Of a DNA stretch of 64,000 nt, positions 26,361 to 36,433 are shown piece by piece (within the stretch, counting starts at the first letter, position 1; each line of letters begins with the position of its first letter). Source of the DNA: Flavobacterium sp. MFBS3-15 (lineage in GTDB: Bacteria; Bacteroidota; Bacteroidia; Flavobacteriales; Flavobacteriaceae). The notes beneath the pieces are model-generated. The model was not told the origin of the DNA. It did no database searches and saw only the letters and a list, made by a program, of their open reading frames with translations. The stretch is taken from positions 1-64,000 of the forward strand of contig NZ_JAPCHV010000011.1 in the NCBI RefSeq assembly GCF_026107645.2. The letters are read 5' to 3'. The translations under genes and the position numbers were made by a program.

Positions 26361-26702
26361 ATGAAAAAACTCGTTTTAGTAATGCTGGTGCTTTTCATGG
26401 GTGTATCCCTTCAGGCACAGGAAAAAAAGAACAAAAATGCCAAGGCCGAAATTGAAGTCAAGGGCAATTGCGACCAATGTAAAAAACGCATCGAGAAGGC
26501 CGCGTACACCGTTAAGGGTGTAAAATCAGCGGTTTGGCACCAAGACCACCAGGACCTTCACCTTATTATCGACGAAACAAAATGCAGCCTCGACGATGTG
26601 CGCGCGGCCGTTGCAAAGTCAGGCCACGATACCGATAAGGTAAAGGCAACCGATGAAGATTATAACAAGCTGCATCATTGCTGTAAATATGACAAAGGAT
26701 AA
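26361..26702 (+). CDS. Secreted heavy-metal-associated (HMA) domain protein
   Basis: The 113-residue protein has a signal peptide (about 1-20, ending LQAQ) and one HMA domain (about 28-100). The metal-binding loop is GNCDQCKKRI, with C37 and C40 in the CxxC arrangement, followed by a YTVKGVKSAVW strand. The C-terminus has an extra HHCC group. HMA domains bind Cu(I) or similar soft metals. Being exported, it would bind metal in the periplasm or on the surface and could hand it to or from the adjacent TonB receptor. Confidence 0.88.
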   Translation: MKKLVLVMLVLFMGVSLQAQEKKNKNAKAEIEVKGNCDQCKKRIEKAAYTVKGVKSAVWHQDHQDLHLIIDETKCSLDDVRAAVAKSGHDTDKVKATDEDYNKLHHCCKYDKG

Positions 26703-26720
26703 TACCCTGCAGTATAAATG

Positions 26721-26750
26721 TACCCCGGACGATAGTTCGGGGTATTTTTT
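26721..26750 (+). terminator. Terminator of the metal cassette
   Basis: TACCCCG/CGGGGTA stem with a loop of about 10 bases followed by eight T residues, 18 bases after the HMA gene. Confidence 0.85.
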
Positions 26751-26772
26751 TTCGTTAATGTATTGGCTAAAG

Positions 26773-26803
26773 TTGTTGTTTGTGACTTAGAAAGGTAAAT
26801 TTG
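26773..26803 (+). promoter_or_regulatory. Porin gene promoter
   Basis: TTG, 20 bases, TAAATTTG agrees with the Bacteroidota consensus and ends 25 bases before the porin ATG. Confidence 0.6.
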
Positions 26804-26828
26804 CAAGAATCACCTTCAAACTATCATA

Positions 26829-28169
26829 ATGGCCAAATTGCTAACGAATTTCGTTGCCGTATTATCTGTATTAACATTGTCCAATATAGCTATTGCGCAG
26901 GAACAGACCGCAAAACCTGAAAATAGTTTTTTTAAGGACCGCAAGCTATACCTGAATGATGACGGCAGCAATTATGTTAAGCTTACCTTCCTTGCACAAT
27001 TATGGCTCAGGAATGCCAATTATAATCCGGGGACTACAATTTACGGTACGGAAAAAAGCGGAGGCACCGATATCGGTATCCGTCGGTACCGCGTGCAGCT
27101 GTACGGGCAATTGACTGACAGGGTGTTTGCGTACAGCCAGTTTGGGGAAAACAACTTCAGTAATATCTCCGACAGGAAGCAGGGCTTTTTTGTTCACGAC
27201 GCTTATGGCGAATATGCCATAGACAGGACAAGGCTCTCATTAGGTGCGGGGCTTTCAGGATGGAGCGGGCTTACACGTTTTGCATCGCCTTCTGCCGGAA
27301 GTATTTTAGGATTGGATGCACCCATTTACCAACAAACAACTGCCGATGCCACTGACCAGTTCCTGCGTAAGCTTTCGGTATTTGCCAAAGGAAAACTGGG
27401 TAAGCTGGACTATCGAATTCAGATGGTGCAGCCTATGGCGATTCAGGAGTCGGCAGGTTATGATCCTGATACAGCTATCGGCCAGAATGCAATGTTTTCT
27501 GCAAAGCCGCCGGAGATGCAATATAGCGGCTACTTCTCTTACCAGTTCAGGGACCAGGAATCGAACCAGACACCTTATGCAACTGGTACCTATCACGGTA
27601 AGAAGAAAGTGTTTAATATAGGCGCAGGATTCATTTATCAGAAAGATGCCATGTGGAGGCTGGATGAGGTGGTTACGGATACTGTTTACAGTACTATGCT
27701 TCACCTTGCGGCTGACGTGTATTATGATGCCCCGATGGGTGATAAAGGACAGGCGATTAGCCTTTACGGCAGCTTTACCTATTCTGACTATGGGAAAAAC
27801 TACCTTAGGAACGGTGGCCCCATGAACCCAGCCAACGGTAATGACAATCCGGGTATACTCAATGGCGGGGGAACTGCTTTCCCTATGTTTGGTACAGGTG
27901 AAATAGTATGCCTGCAGGCAGGTTATAAATTCAGGGACAATCTTATCGGGAATACTACGCTCATGCCTTATGCATCGTTGCAGTATGCCAATTATGAGCG
28001 CCTGAATGATGGCATGGCGTATCTGGATGCCGGGGTCAACTGGCTCCTGGCAGGGCATACATCGAAACTAACGATTTCTTATCAGGACAGGCCAGTCTAT
28101 AACACTGCCGGAGATAAAATAAGCAGCAGGGGCGCAGTAGTAGCGCAATACCAGGTATCCTTCAATTAG
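26829..28169 (+). CDS. Outer membrane porin
   Basis: The 446-residue protein has a signal peptide (about 1-23, ending AIAQ) and then repeated amphipathic strands with the segments VKLTFLAQLWLRN, IRRYRVQLYGQLTDRVFAYSQFG and DAYGEYA typical of phosphate-selective-porin-like proteins, ending in VAQYQVSFN with a terminal aromatic strand. It probably forms a passive channel; specificity is unknown. It has its own promoter after the metal cassette terminator and converges on the large secreted protein with a 4-base overlap of stop codons. Confidence 0.82.
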   Translation: MAKLLTNFVAVLSVLTLSNIAIAQEQTAKPENSFFKDRKLYLNDDGSNYVKLTFLAQLWLRNANYNPGTTIYGTEKSGGTDIGIRRYRVQLYGQLTDRVFAYSQFGENNFSNISDRKQGFFVHDAYGEYAIDRTRLSLGAGLSGWSGLTRFASPSAGSILGLDAPIYQQTTADATDQFLRKLSVFAKGKLGKLDYRIQMVQPMAIQESAGYDPDTAIGQNAMFSAKPPEMQYSGYFSYQFRDQESNQTPYATGTYHGKKKVFNIGAGFIYQKDAMWRLDEVVTDTVYSTMLHLAADVYYDAPMGDKGQAISLYGSFTYSDYGKNYLRNGGPMNPANGNDNPGILNGGGTAFPMFGTGEIVCLQAGYKFRDNLIGNTTLMPYASLQYANYERLNDGMAYLDAGVNWLLAGHTSKLTISYQDRPVYNTAGDKISSRGAVVAQYQVSFN

Positions 28170-30517
28170 TGTGCTGGTATTGTTTTGGTTTCAGAGATAA
28201 GTTTGCCGTCAGCGCTAAAGCCTTCTATAATAACTTTCATTTCCTTTATTCCTGTTTTGGCAACAGAAAAGCTGAAGCTTCCTTTCTCATCAGCCATTAA
28301 CAATGGTTCCCAGCCAATGACACCAAAGTTTTCAAAGCCGGCATCAGATGTAGATACATAACGTACATTTTCAAATGGCTCAACCTTGCTGAAGCCATTT
28401 TTAATGATTATATCCGGAGTTGTATTCCTGGCGACTCCCTTAGCTCCTTTTTTCAGGTAAACTTTAATAACACCTATGTAGTTTCTTACTGAAGGCACAA
28501 TGGCATGCGGACTCATATAAATTTCATCTACCTCGCTCATTTGTATCATGCTCATCAGACTGTAATCCATTTGCTGCATATTGTCGATATAAAATATCGG
28601 GCCGCTGGCTGCACCGTTTATAGTGTTTACGGTGCGTGTTGTAATGCGTATCTGTCCATTATTGTCGCTTACATTAAAGCCACCGAAGGTTTTAATATAG
28701 TTAAGCAGGTTTTGGTACATAGCAGCCTGGGTGTCTGAAATTTTGTAAGCCCGCAAATTTGAGTTGCCAAGGTTTTTGGCATATTTCAATGAGGAAGCTT
28801 CAATGGTTACTTCCTTGAGTACAGTGGTTTCTCCGTAAAATCCGGGAATGGCAGCGCGGTTTTGGCCCTCATCCGACAGATAATATTTCGGATCCGGCCT
28901 GAAGGGTTTGTTATACATTTTATTTCCATTAAGTATTTGTGGGGCAAGAGTGAGTTCTTTTGGTTTCTGTCCTTTTTTAACCAAAGTAAAATTTACGTAT
29001 GAAGAATCGGAAATTATAATATTGTTGAAATGAAAATCCCGTTTGTCGTCTACCTCAGTCATCTCATCGATGCCTGAAGTGAGTGAATATAAGCGTACAT
29101 TTGAAGATTTGGTGTCGCCTGCACTTTTGGGTACAGTACCTTTCAGGGCAAGCCCCATATCAAACGAAAAGCTGCTCCCCGGAGGATTTGTCTTTATGAT
29201 ATTCCAGTCATATTTGCTTCCCTGGTTCATCAGGTACAAATCCAGCTCATACATTTTTATTTTAGAGATATTTTCAAAATAATAACGCCCGGAGGCACCT
29301 TTGTGGCCCTTTATGTAAGGCATTAGGCGTAAGGAGCTGTAAATGTCATTGGACTCATCCAGGCTCATTGTATTTTCAGGAAGGGCCGAGATGCTTAGGC
29401 TCATGTTAGGGTAGCCGGCATTTCCTGTAAACTCCAGATTGTCGGTGCTGTTTTTCGATAGTGTCAATGAAGCCGAAATGCCCTGTGTAGGGTATTTGTA
29501 AATGAGGCGTTCAGCCATTTGCTTCAGTTCGCTATCCAATATTCGGATGGTATTTAAGCCTTCAAACAACTCACTCGTGGGAATAACGATGCTTTGTTCG
29601 GTGGTTCCGTCTTTAAAAACAATTTCATATATGGTTGCATTATCATCCTGGTGTACTGTTATAAATACCGGCCTGCCTGCCAAAGCGCCGGCTGTAGCAG
29701 CGTTGGTACGTAACTTTATGAGGGTTTTATCGGGCATATTGTTTACATCCAGCGCGATACCAGTAGGCGATGGCAGAGGCAATGCCTGCTCATGTTTTAT
29801 GCCATCAACGGATACGACAGCTTTATAACCCGTTGCGTTTGCAGGCAGGACAAATTTTCCGTACCCTTTTTTGTTTATCTGGACTTTCATGACGGGCTTG
29901 CCTGATGTGTCCGTAATGTCAGCAACAGAAACAGGAAGCAGGCCATTGTTACAATTGGTTATGCTGATGCCTATGGTGTTTTGGATACCGCTCACCAGTA
30001 TGCCTCCTTCGGGCTTTAAAATAATGTTTATTTTTGACGGGTCGGCTTTGGCCAGGGCAGTACCGGCGCCCTGGTTCTCATTAATCACAGCAATCTCATA
30101 CACCGACGATTCGTCCTCAAGGAAGTTATTCATCCAGTTGGTGTAGAATTGCAGGTAGTATTTCCCGGATTTAAACTGGTTCCCCAGCTTAAAGCTTCCT
30201 GAAAAGCTGCCGATGTTGCCATATACAAGCTGCGTTTCCAAAATCTTTCCTTCCGAATCAATCAAAGATGCATAAATGTTTACTGTAGAAAAAAAAGGGA
30301 TGTTTTTCTTGCGGTGGAAAACATACCCCTTGAACCATACCTGCTCATTGGTCATGAATACATTTTTGTTCAGGTGCACGTGGATATTCTCCCTTTCAAG
30401 GAAAAAATAATCAGTGAGGTATTTTGCAATCTGTTCTTTTTTGTTTTGCTGGGCTGTGGTTTTTTGGCTGTAGCCGAAAACAAGCAGGCAGATTAAGGCA
30501 GGTAGTATTCGTGTCAT
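28166..30517 (-). CDS. Large exported protein with MG2-like domains and a TonB-plug-like C-terminus
   Basis: The 783-residue protein has a signal peptide (ending TTAQQ) followed by a macroglobulin-like MG2 type region with ERENIHVHLNKNVFMTNEQVWFKGYVFHRK, the common opening of this Bacteroidota family. Beta domains follow, and near the C-terminus a segment LKEVTIEAS...SGPIFYIDNMQQMDYSLMSMIQMSEVDEIYMSP resembles a TonB receptor plug, without a barrel. The role is unknown. The ATG at 30517 is preferred because it leads directly into the signal peptide; an upstream start adds 18 residues. It stops at the porin stop, with 4 bases of overlap. Confidence 0.72.
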   Translation of the reverse strand: MTRILPALICLLVFGYSQKTTAQQNKKEQIAKYLTDYFFLERENIHVHLNKNVFMTNEQVWFKGYVFHRKKNIPFFSTVNIYASLIDSEGKILETQLVYGNIGSFSGSFKLGNQFKSGKYYLQFYTNWMNNFLEDESSVYEIAVINENQGAGTALAKADPSKINIILKPEGGILVSGIQNTIGISITNCNNGLLPVSVADITDTSGKPVMKVQINKKGYGKFVLPANATGYKAVVSVDGIKHEQALPLPSPTGIALDVNNMPDKTLIKLRTNAATAGALAGRPVFITVHQDDNATIYEIVFKDGTTEQSIVIPTSELFEGLNTIRILDSELKQMAERLIYKYPTQGISASLTLSKNSTDNLEFTGNAGYPNMSLSISALPENTMSLDESNDIYSSLRLMPYIKGHKGASGRYYFENISKIKMYELDLYLMNQGSKYDWNIIKTNPPGSSFSFDMGLALKGTVPKSAGDTKSSNVRLYSLTSGIDEMTEVDDKRDFHFNNIIISDSSYVNFTLVKKGQKPKELTLAPQILNGNKMYNKPFRPDPKYYLSDEGQNRAAIPGFYGETTVLKEVTIEASSLKYAKNLGNSNLRAYKISDTQAAMYQNLLNYIKTFGGFNVSDNNGQIRITTRTVNTINGAASGPIFYIDNMQQMDYSLMSMIQMSEVDEIYMSPHAIVPSVRNYIGVIKVYLKKGAKGVARNTTPDIIIKNGFSKVEPFENVRYVSTSDAGFENFGVIGWEPLLMADEKGSFSFSVAKTGIKEMKVIIEGFSADGKLISETKTIPAH

Positions 30518-30616
30518 AAGTGTTGGTTGTTGGTTGTGGAATTGGCATAAAATGCTACTCCTTAAACGCAAGATTAGTAAAAATTATTTACTGATTATGT
30601 GAAAATTAACATAAAA

Positions 30617-30643
30617 AAAGGAGCGTCATAAAACGCTCCTTTT
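30617..30643 (-). terminator. Terminator of groES-groL
   Basis: AAAGGAGCGT/ACGCTCCTTT stem with a 6-base loop and a run of T residues on the minus strand, 24 bases after the groL stop. Confidence 0.85.
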
Positions 30644-30666
30644 AGGTTATGTCAGGTAAATGATTA

Positions 30667-32322
<1,656 letters not shown>

Positions 32323-32337
32323 TTAAATAATAAACTC

Positions 32338-32613
32338 TTAGATCACTGCGAAAATTTCTTCTTCTTTCATGATAAGGTAATCTTTACCTTCAAATTTCAA
32401 TTCCGTACCGGCATATTTGCCATACAGTACGGTATCGCCAACTTTTACGGTCATGTCATGGTCTTTAGTACCATTGCCCACGGCCACTACGATACCTTTT
32501 TGCGGTTTTTCTTTTGCGGTATCAGGAATAAAAATTCCGGAAGCAGTTTGCGTTTCTGCAGCAACCGGTTCTACCAGAACCCGGTCATGAAGAGGTTTGA
32601 TGTTTAAAGCCAT
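32338..32613 (-). CDS. groS: 10 kDa co-chaperonin GroES
   Basis: The 91-residue protein has [36 protein letters not shown] (the mobile loop region) and ends with [16 protein letters not shown]. The ATG at 32613 gives the standard length; in-frame upstream codons would add 27 non-homologous residues. It is the first gene of the groES-groL operon. A TGGCAC element with partial sigma-54 character lies about 60 bases upstream, behind the secG terminator. Confidence 0.98.
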   Translation of the reverse strand: MALNIKPLHDRVLVEPVAAETQTASGIFIPDTAKEKPQKGIVVAVGNGTKDHDMTVKVGDTVLYGKYAGTELKFEGKDYLIMKEEEIFAVI

Positions 32614-32660
32614 ATTATTCTCTGTTTTTATGTTTGTTATTAAAATTTGACTTGTTTTTT

Positions 32661-32676
32661 TCAGAAATTGTGCCAG
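32661..32676 (-). promoter_or_regulatory. Sigma-54-like element upstream of groES (tentative)
   Basis: On the minus strand CTGGCACAATTTCTGA contains the -24 block TGGCAC, but ten bases after the GG stands GA instead of the invariant GC of the -12 block. A CAAATTTG word, close to the housekeeping -7 element, lies about 15 bases further upstream. Either could be the true promoter. Confidence 0.25.
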
Positions 32677-32707
32677 TCGCATTAAGGCTGACAAATTTGC
32701 AGATACA

Positions 32708-32740
32708 AAAAATGCCGGCGTAAAGGTGCCGGCATTTTTT
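32708..32740. terminator. Terminator between secG and groES
   Basis: AAATGCCGGC/GCCGGCATTT is a strong stem with a short loop and A/T runs on both sides. It follows secG on the minus strand and separates it from the groES promoter region. Confidence 0.85.
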
Positions 32741-32757
32741 ATGGTTTTATTATGAAA

Positions 32758-33123
32758 TTAATTCGCAGGTTGTGTAGCCGGGGCTGTAGTTCCCTGTGGC
32801 TGTGCGGCAGGCGCTGCCGGAGTTCCTGTAGCAGGAGCGGCAGTTTTGGCTGGTACAGCGCTCTCGTCGATCAATTGCTCATCACCTGAAAACCCTGAAG
32901 AGAAGCTAAGGCTGGAAAGCAATATAAGCGCGATAAGGATCGTGCCCAATGTCCAGGTGCTTTTGTCAAGGAAATCAGTAGTTTTCTGTACGCCACCCAT
33001 CATCTGAGTTCCGCCAAGTGTAGAAGAAAGGCCGCCGCCTTTTGGATTTTGTACCATGATCACTACTACCAAAAGGAAGCTCACAATTGTGATAAGTACC
33101 AGAAAAATTGAAAAGTTAACCAT
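32758..33123 (-). CDS. secG: Preprotein translocase subunit SecG
   Basis: The 121-residue membrane protein has two transmembrane helices (about 3-22 and 54-72) and the SecG signature MVQNPKGGGLSSTLGG between them. It supports SecYEG-mediated export. The last 40 residues are a Pro/Ala/Thr-rich tail, longer than in E. coli. It begins 5 bases after the TPR gene stop, so the two are cotranscribed. Confidence 0.95.
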   Translation of the reverse strand: MVNFSIFLVLITIVSFLLVVVIMVQNPKGGGLSSTLGGTQMMGGVQKTTDFLDKSTWTLGTILIALILLSSLSFSSGFSGDEQLIDESAVPAKTAAPATGTPAAPAAQPQGTTAPATQPAN

Positions 33124-33128
33124 CTTTA

Positions 33129-34064
33129 TTAATTGTTATTTTGTTGTAATGTCTTTATGTCCGAAATACGGTCTGCAAAGAAAACACTTTTTTCCGGATA
33201 TTTCAAAATTAAAATTTCATAAGCCTGTATCGCTTTTGCATATTTTTTTTGTTCCAGGTAAACCCTTGCAAGCGTTTCGGTCATCAGGCTTGAGTTGTCC
33301 TCTACGCTGCGCTCAATATTAACGGGTGCAGGGATTGCCTTTGCAGGGGCAATTTTAGGATTGTTCTCTATGAATTTATCAATAAGGTCCAGTTTTTTTG
33401 CCAGCGGAGTATCTCCGGTCCCGGAGTTTTCCGACACCGAAGGTATATCTTCCCGTTTAATAGGAGTAAGCTTTGATAGTTGCAGCCATTCGGCAAAAGA
33501 GTGCTTTTCACCCTCATCAAACTCAAGTGGTTTTCCTATATTAAGCTGTGTTCCGGCTTCGACAATATCTACAGCAGCCTCATGCTGTTCTGGTGACCCT
33601 GTCGGGGCGATGGGTTCGGCATCTTTTACAATGCTCATTTCGGGAAGCAGTTCGTCCGGGATTTCAGGCTCAGGAATAATTTCAGGTTCCGCTTCCGCAA
33701 CCAGCTTTTTTATCGATTCTTCCAGCTTGTCGGCAACAGCAGGCACCGCCACTACTTCAGTGTCAGTCACGCTTATTTGTGAAACTGCCTCCCGCTGCTC
33801 GTCGTACAATTTTTTCTGCACGCTCTGGAACTGTTCCGAGGTGATGAAATCAAACAGCACCGACCGGTCAGTGGTATAGGCCGCCGTTTTCTTCAGTTCG
33901 GTATTATAACGAAAGCTGTCCTGGTTATACAGGCCTTTTAAATAAATGGCACGTGCGCTCTGCAGGAACGGGAACTCACTCAGTATCCGCTCCAGCTCAC
34001 CCGTCTGCTTTTCGTTAAGCGAGTAAGGCCTGTTTAAAAGGTGTATGTAGTCTTTCGTGTTCAA
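33129..34064 (-). CDS. Protein with a C-terminal tetratricopeptide-like motif
   Basis: The 311-residue protein has no signal peptide. The N-terminal part (about 1-110) contains LNRPYSLNEKQTGELERILSEFPFLQSARAIYLKGL, a helical motif. The middle is Glu/Pro-rich and probably disordered. The last 45 residues (ARVYLEQKKYAKAIQAYEILILKYPEKS) form one TPR-like unit. The function is unknown; it is a conserved kind of neighbour of secG and lptE in flavobacteria as far as I recall. It is probably cotranscribed with secG. Confidence 0.75.
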   Translation of the reverse strand: MNTKDYIHLLNRPYSLNEKQTGELERILSEFPFLQSARAIYLKGLYNQDSFRYNTELKKTAAYTTDRSVLFDFITSEQFQSVQKKLYDEQREAVSQISVTDTEVVAVPAVADKLEESIKKLVAEAEPEIIPEPEIPDELLPEMSIVKDAEPIAPTGSPEQHEAAVDIVEAGTQLNIGKPLEFDEGEKHSFAEWLQLSKLTPIKREDIPSVSENSGTGDTPLAKKLDLIDKFIENNPKIAPAKAIPAPVNIERSVEDNSSLMTETLARVYLEQKKYAKAIQAYEILILKYPEKSVFFADRISDIKTLQQNNN

Positions 34065-34097
34065 TTTATAGTTGTCGGTTGATGGTTTTCGGTTGAT

Positions 34098-34146
34098 GGT
34101 TGTTGGTCGTCATAAAGAGCAGTCTGTCAACTGACAACCAACAACC
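34098..34146. repeat. Inverted repeat between lptE and the TPR gene
   Basis: GGTTGTTGGTCGTC (34098-34111) faces GACAACCAACAACC (34133-34146), with one mismatch across 14 bases. GGTTGATGGTT words precede it. There is no T tract, so it looks like a dispersed repeat of Flavobacterium intergenic regions rather than a terminator. Confidence 0.55.
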
Positions 34147-34157
34147 ATGCGCCAAAA

Positions 34158-34661
34158 TTACCATTTCGCCAATGACTCGTTAAATATGTCCTGCGTAATC
34201 CGCTCAAATATTTCCTCAAGGGCGGCTGACTTTATCTGTCCGGTAGGCAGCCCGTCTCCGGAATAATCATAATAAAAACTGAAGCGCTTCTCAAAGTCGT
34301 CAGCCTCTTTTTTCTTATTGGTAAAACGCACCATTACCGATATGGTCAGCCTGTTTTGCGATGCCCTCTGGTTGGCTGTAGCCGTCATTGGGGTAACGCG
34401 GTATTCTACAATCTCGCCTTCATACACCAGGTCGCCGCCGGTGTTGGTCAGGCTCAGGTTGGTCTGGTTCTGTATCAGGTTCTGCAATCTTTGGGTAAAG
34501 TCGCGCTCAATGCCCGGCTCAACAAGGTCGGCATTGTTCTGGAAATAATTCACCTGGAATGTCTTGGCATCAATTTGGCCGGTGCCGGTAAAATTATAAA
34601 TACTGCATCCGCTCAGGGTAAAAATAAAGGCAAATGCAAGCAGTAATTGTATCTTTTTCAT
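34158..34661 (-). CDS. lptE: LptE family outer-membrane lipoprotein
   Basis: The 167-residue protein has a lipobox (FTLSGC, Cys19) and continues SIYNFTGTGQIDAKTFQVNYFQNNADLVEPGIERDFTQRLQNLI. That is the flavobacterial LptE pattern: an N-terminal strand, a helix, then strands with LVYEGEIVEYRV. LptE plugs LptD and assists LPS insertion in the outer membrane. It lies 9 bases after the sigma-54 activator stop, so it is likely transcribed with it. Confidence 0.88.
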   Translation of the reverse strand: MKKIQLLLAFAFIFTLSGCSIYNFTGTGQIDAKTFQVNYFQNNADLVEPGIERDFTQRLQNLIQNQTNLSLTNTGGDLVYEGEIVEYRVTPMTATANQRASQNRLTISVMVRFTNKKKEADDFEKRFSFYYDYSGDGLPTGQIKSAALEEIFERITQDIFNESLAKW

Positions 34662-34670
34662 TTGATCGGC

Positions 34671-35945
34671 TTATAGGTCAAATTGTTTTATTTTGCGGTA
34701 CAGCGTCCTTTCGGATATGCCCAGCTCATCGGCAGCGGCCTTGCGCTTGCCTTTGTTGCGTTCCAGCGCTTTTTTGATGAGTTCTATCTCCTTCTCGTCG
34801 AGGCGCAGGGTTTCTTCTTCCTCTACGGTTTCGGCAAACAGGTAATTGTCTTCTTCATCCTCGTGGTGTTCCACTACAGGTTCCGGCCTTTGGGGCTTTT
34901 GCGGCGCAAATACTTCCGGCCTCGACAGTTCTTCAAAGTCGCTGTGGGTTTCAGAACCGTTGCCGTATATCTTTTGTATCAGCCCTTTATTCGATTCGTG
35001 CACCTTGTTGGTATTGCCGTTCTGCATCAGCTCCATTGTAAGCTTCTTCAGGTCGTTCAGGTCGCTCTTCATGTCAAACAGCACCTTATATAATATCTCC
35101 CTTTCATTGCTAAAGTCGCTTTCGGCCTTTTGCCCCTTTACTACAGCAGGCAGGTTGGTGCCGGCTTCAGGTAAGTAGTGTCGCAGCGTGCTTAATGAGA
35201 TGTTACGGTTTGTCTCTAAAACGGAGATTTGCTCCGCCACATTGCGCAGCTGCCGGATATTTCCGCTCCAGCGGTAATTTTGCAGCAATTGTACAGCATT
35301 ATCGTCCAGCTTGATGGGCGGCATCTTGTATTTGTGTGCAAAGTCCGATGAGAACTTGCGGAACAGCAGGTGGATGTCTTCCTGCCTGTCGCGCAATGGC
35401 GGCAGCAGTATCTCTACGGTGCTGAGGCGGTAGTACAGGTCCTCACGGAACCTGCCTTTCGCAATGGCATCGAACATGTTCACGTTGGTTGCCGCCACAA
35501 TGCGCACATTGGTCTTCTGCACCTGTGACGAACCTACCTTAATGAATTCGCCGTTTTCCAGCACACGCAGCAGCCTTACCTGTGTGGTGAGCGGCAGTTC
35601 GCCCACTTCATCAAGAAAGATGGTGCCGCCGTCGGCTACTTCAAAATAGCCCTCACGCGTGGCCGTCGCGCCTGTAAACGCTCCTTTTTCGTGCCCGAAA
35701 AGTTCGCTGTCGATGGTGCCTTCCGGTATCGCGCCGCAGTTTACGGCTATGTATTTGCCATGCTTCCTGTGCGACAGTGCATGTATTATTTTAGGGATGC
35801 TTTCCTTACCCACACCGCTCTCACCTGTTACCAGTACCGATATGTCGGTAGGGGCCACCTGTATCGCTTTCTCCACCGCACGGTTCAGCCTGGGGTCATT
35901 CCCTATAATTTCAAATCGTTGTTTTATCGCTTGTACGCTTTCCAT
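34671..35945 (-). CDS. Sigma-54-dependent transcriptional activator (AAA+, no receiver domain)
   Basis: The 424-residue protein begins with only about 20 residues before the AAA+ domain. It has Walker A VTGESGVGKES, the sigma-54 contact loop GAFTGA (in GHEKGAFTGATATREGYF), Walker B GTIFLDEVGEL, and a C-terminal Fis-type helix-turn-helix (AADELGISERTLYRKIKQFDL). It lacks the receiver domain of NtrC proteins, so it is probably controlled by another protein or constitutively active. The ATG at 35945 is taken because the earlier in-frame start adds nine residues without homology. The adjacent groES promoter region has a partial sigma-54 element. Confidence 0.93.
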   Translation of the reverse strand: MESVQAIKQRFEIIGNDPRLNRAVEKAIQVAPTDISVLVTGESGVGKESIPKIIHALSHRKHGKYIAVNCGAIPEGTIDSELFGHEKGAFTGATATREGYFEVADGGTIFLDEVGELPLTTQVRLLRVLENGEFIKVGSSQVQKTNVRIVAATNVNMFDAIAKGRFREDLYYRLSTVEILLPPLRDRQEDIHLLFRKFSSDFAHKYKMPPIKLDDNAVQLLQNYRWSGNIRQLRNVAEQISVLETNRNISLSTLRHYLPEAGTNLPAVVKGQKAESDFSNEREILYKVLFDMKSDLNDLKKLTMELMQNGNTNKVHESNKGLIQKIYGNGSETHSDFEELSRPEVFAPQKPQRPEPVVEHHEDEEDNYLFAETVEEEETLRLDEKEIELIKKALERNKGKRKAAADELGISERTLYRKIKQFDL

Positions 35946-35966
35946 TTTTCTTTGCCGCTTTCTTTC

Positions 35967-35991
35967 TGCCACGAATTACACGAATTTTCAC
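35967..35991. repeat. Left terminal inverted repeat of the GxxExxY element
   Basis: These 25 bases, starting TGCCACGAATTACACG, are the exact reverse complement of 36409-36433. They lie 17 bases beyond the GxxExxY stop. The match continues imperfectly into the element. Confidence 0.9.
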
Positions 35992-36007
35992 AAATTAGTG
36001 ATCGCGT

Positions 36008-36394
36008 TTATCGGACTATTCTTTTATGTTCAAGGGATTTGCCATTAAAGTTGACAATAATGCCAAGACATCCATTTATCAGCCTAATATAATTTAATGT
36101 TTGGGCTACATGAGCGTCGACTATCGTTGTAACAGCTTTCACCTCTAAAATTATGTCATCATAGACCACGAAATCTGCATAAAATTTATGAGGTAAAATG
36201 ACATCTTTATATTCAATAAAATATTCTTTTTCCCTTTCAAAAGGAATGTTGTTCTTTGTGAATTCATATTCAAGAGCATCCTTATAAACCACCTCAAGCA
36301 ATCCGCCACGAAGATGCCTGTGGACTTCCATACAAATCCCTATTATTTTATAATACTCTTCTTTCTGTATGACTGTAATTTCGTTATTCAGCAT
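36008..36394 (-). CDS. GxxExxY family protein
   Basis: The 128-residue protein carries the family motif GLLEVVY (G31, E34, Y37) and the nuclease-like triad segment D74...E84-V-K86 (ADFVVYDDIILEVKAV), as expected for the PD-(D/E)xK superfamily to which this family is assigned. The biological role is unknown. It has no signal peptide. It is AT-rich compared with its neighbours and sits between miaB and the sigma-54 activator, inside a 25-base perfect inverted repeat (35967-35991 and 36409-36433). This suggests a small mobile or formerly mobile unit. Confidence 0.9.
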   Translation of the reverse strand: MLNNEITVIQKEEYYKIIGICMEVHRHLRGGLLEVVYKDALEYEFTKNNIPFEREKEYFIEYKDVILPHKFYADFVVYDDIILEVKAVTTIVDAHVAQTLNYIRLINGCLGIIVNFNGKSLEHKRIVR

Positions 36395-36408
36395 TCAACT
36401 AAAAATTA

Positions 36409-36433
36409 GTGAAAATTCGTGTAATTCGTGGCA
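36409..36433. repeat. Right terminal inverted repeat of the GxxExxY element
   Basis: Exact reverse complement of 35967-35991, starting 15 bases before the GxxExxY start codon. A partial extra copy (ATTCGTGGCAAAAAA) recurs at 36477-36491, directly at the miaB stop codon. Confidence 0.9.
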
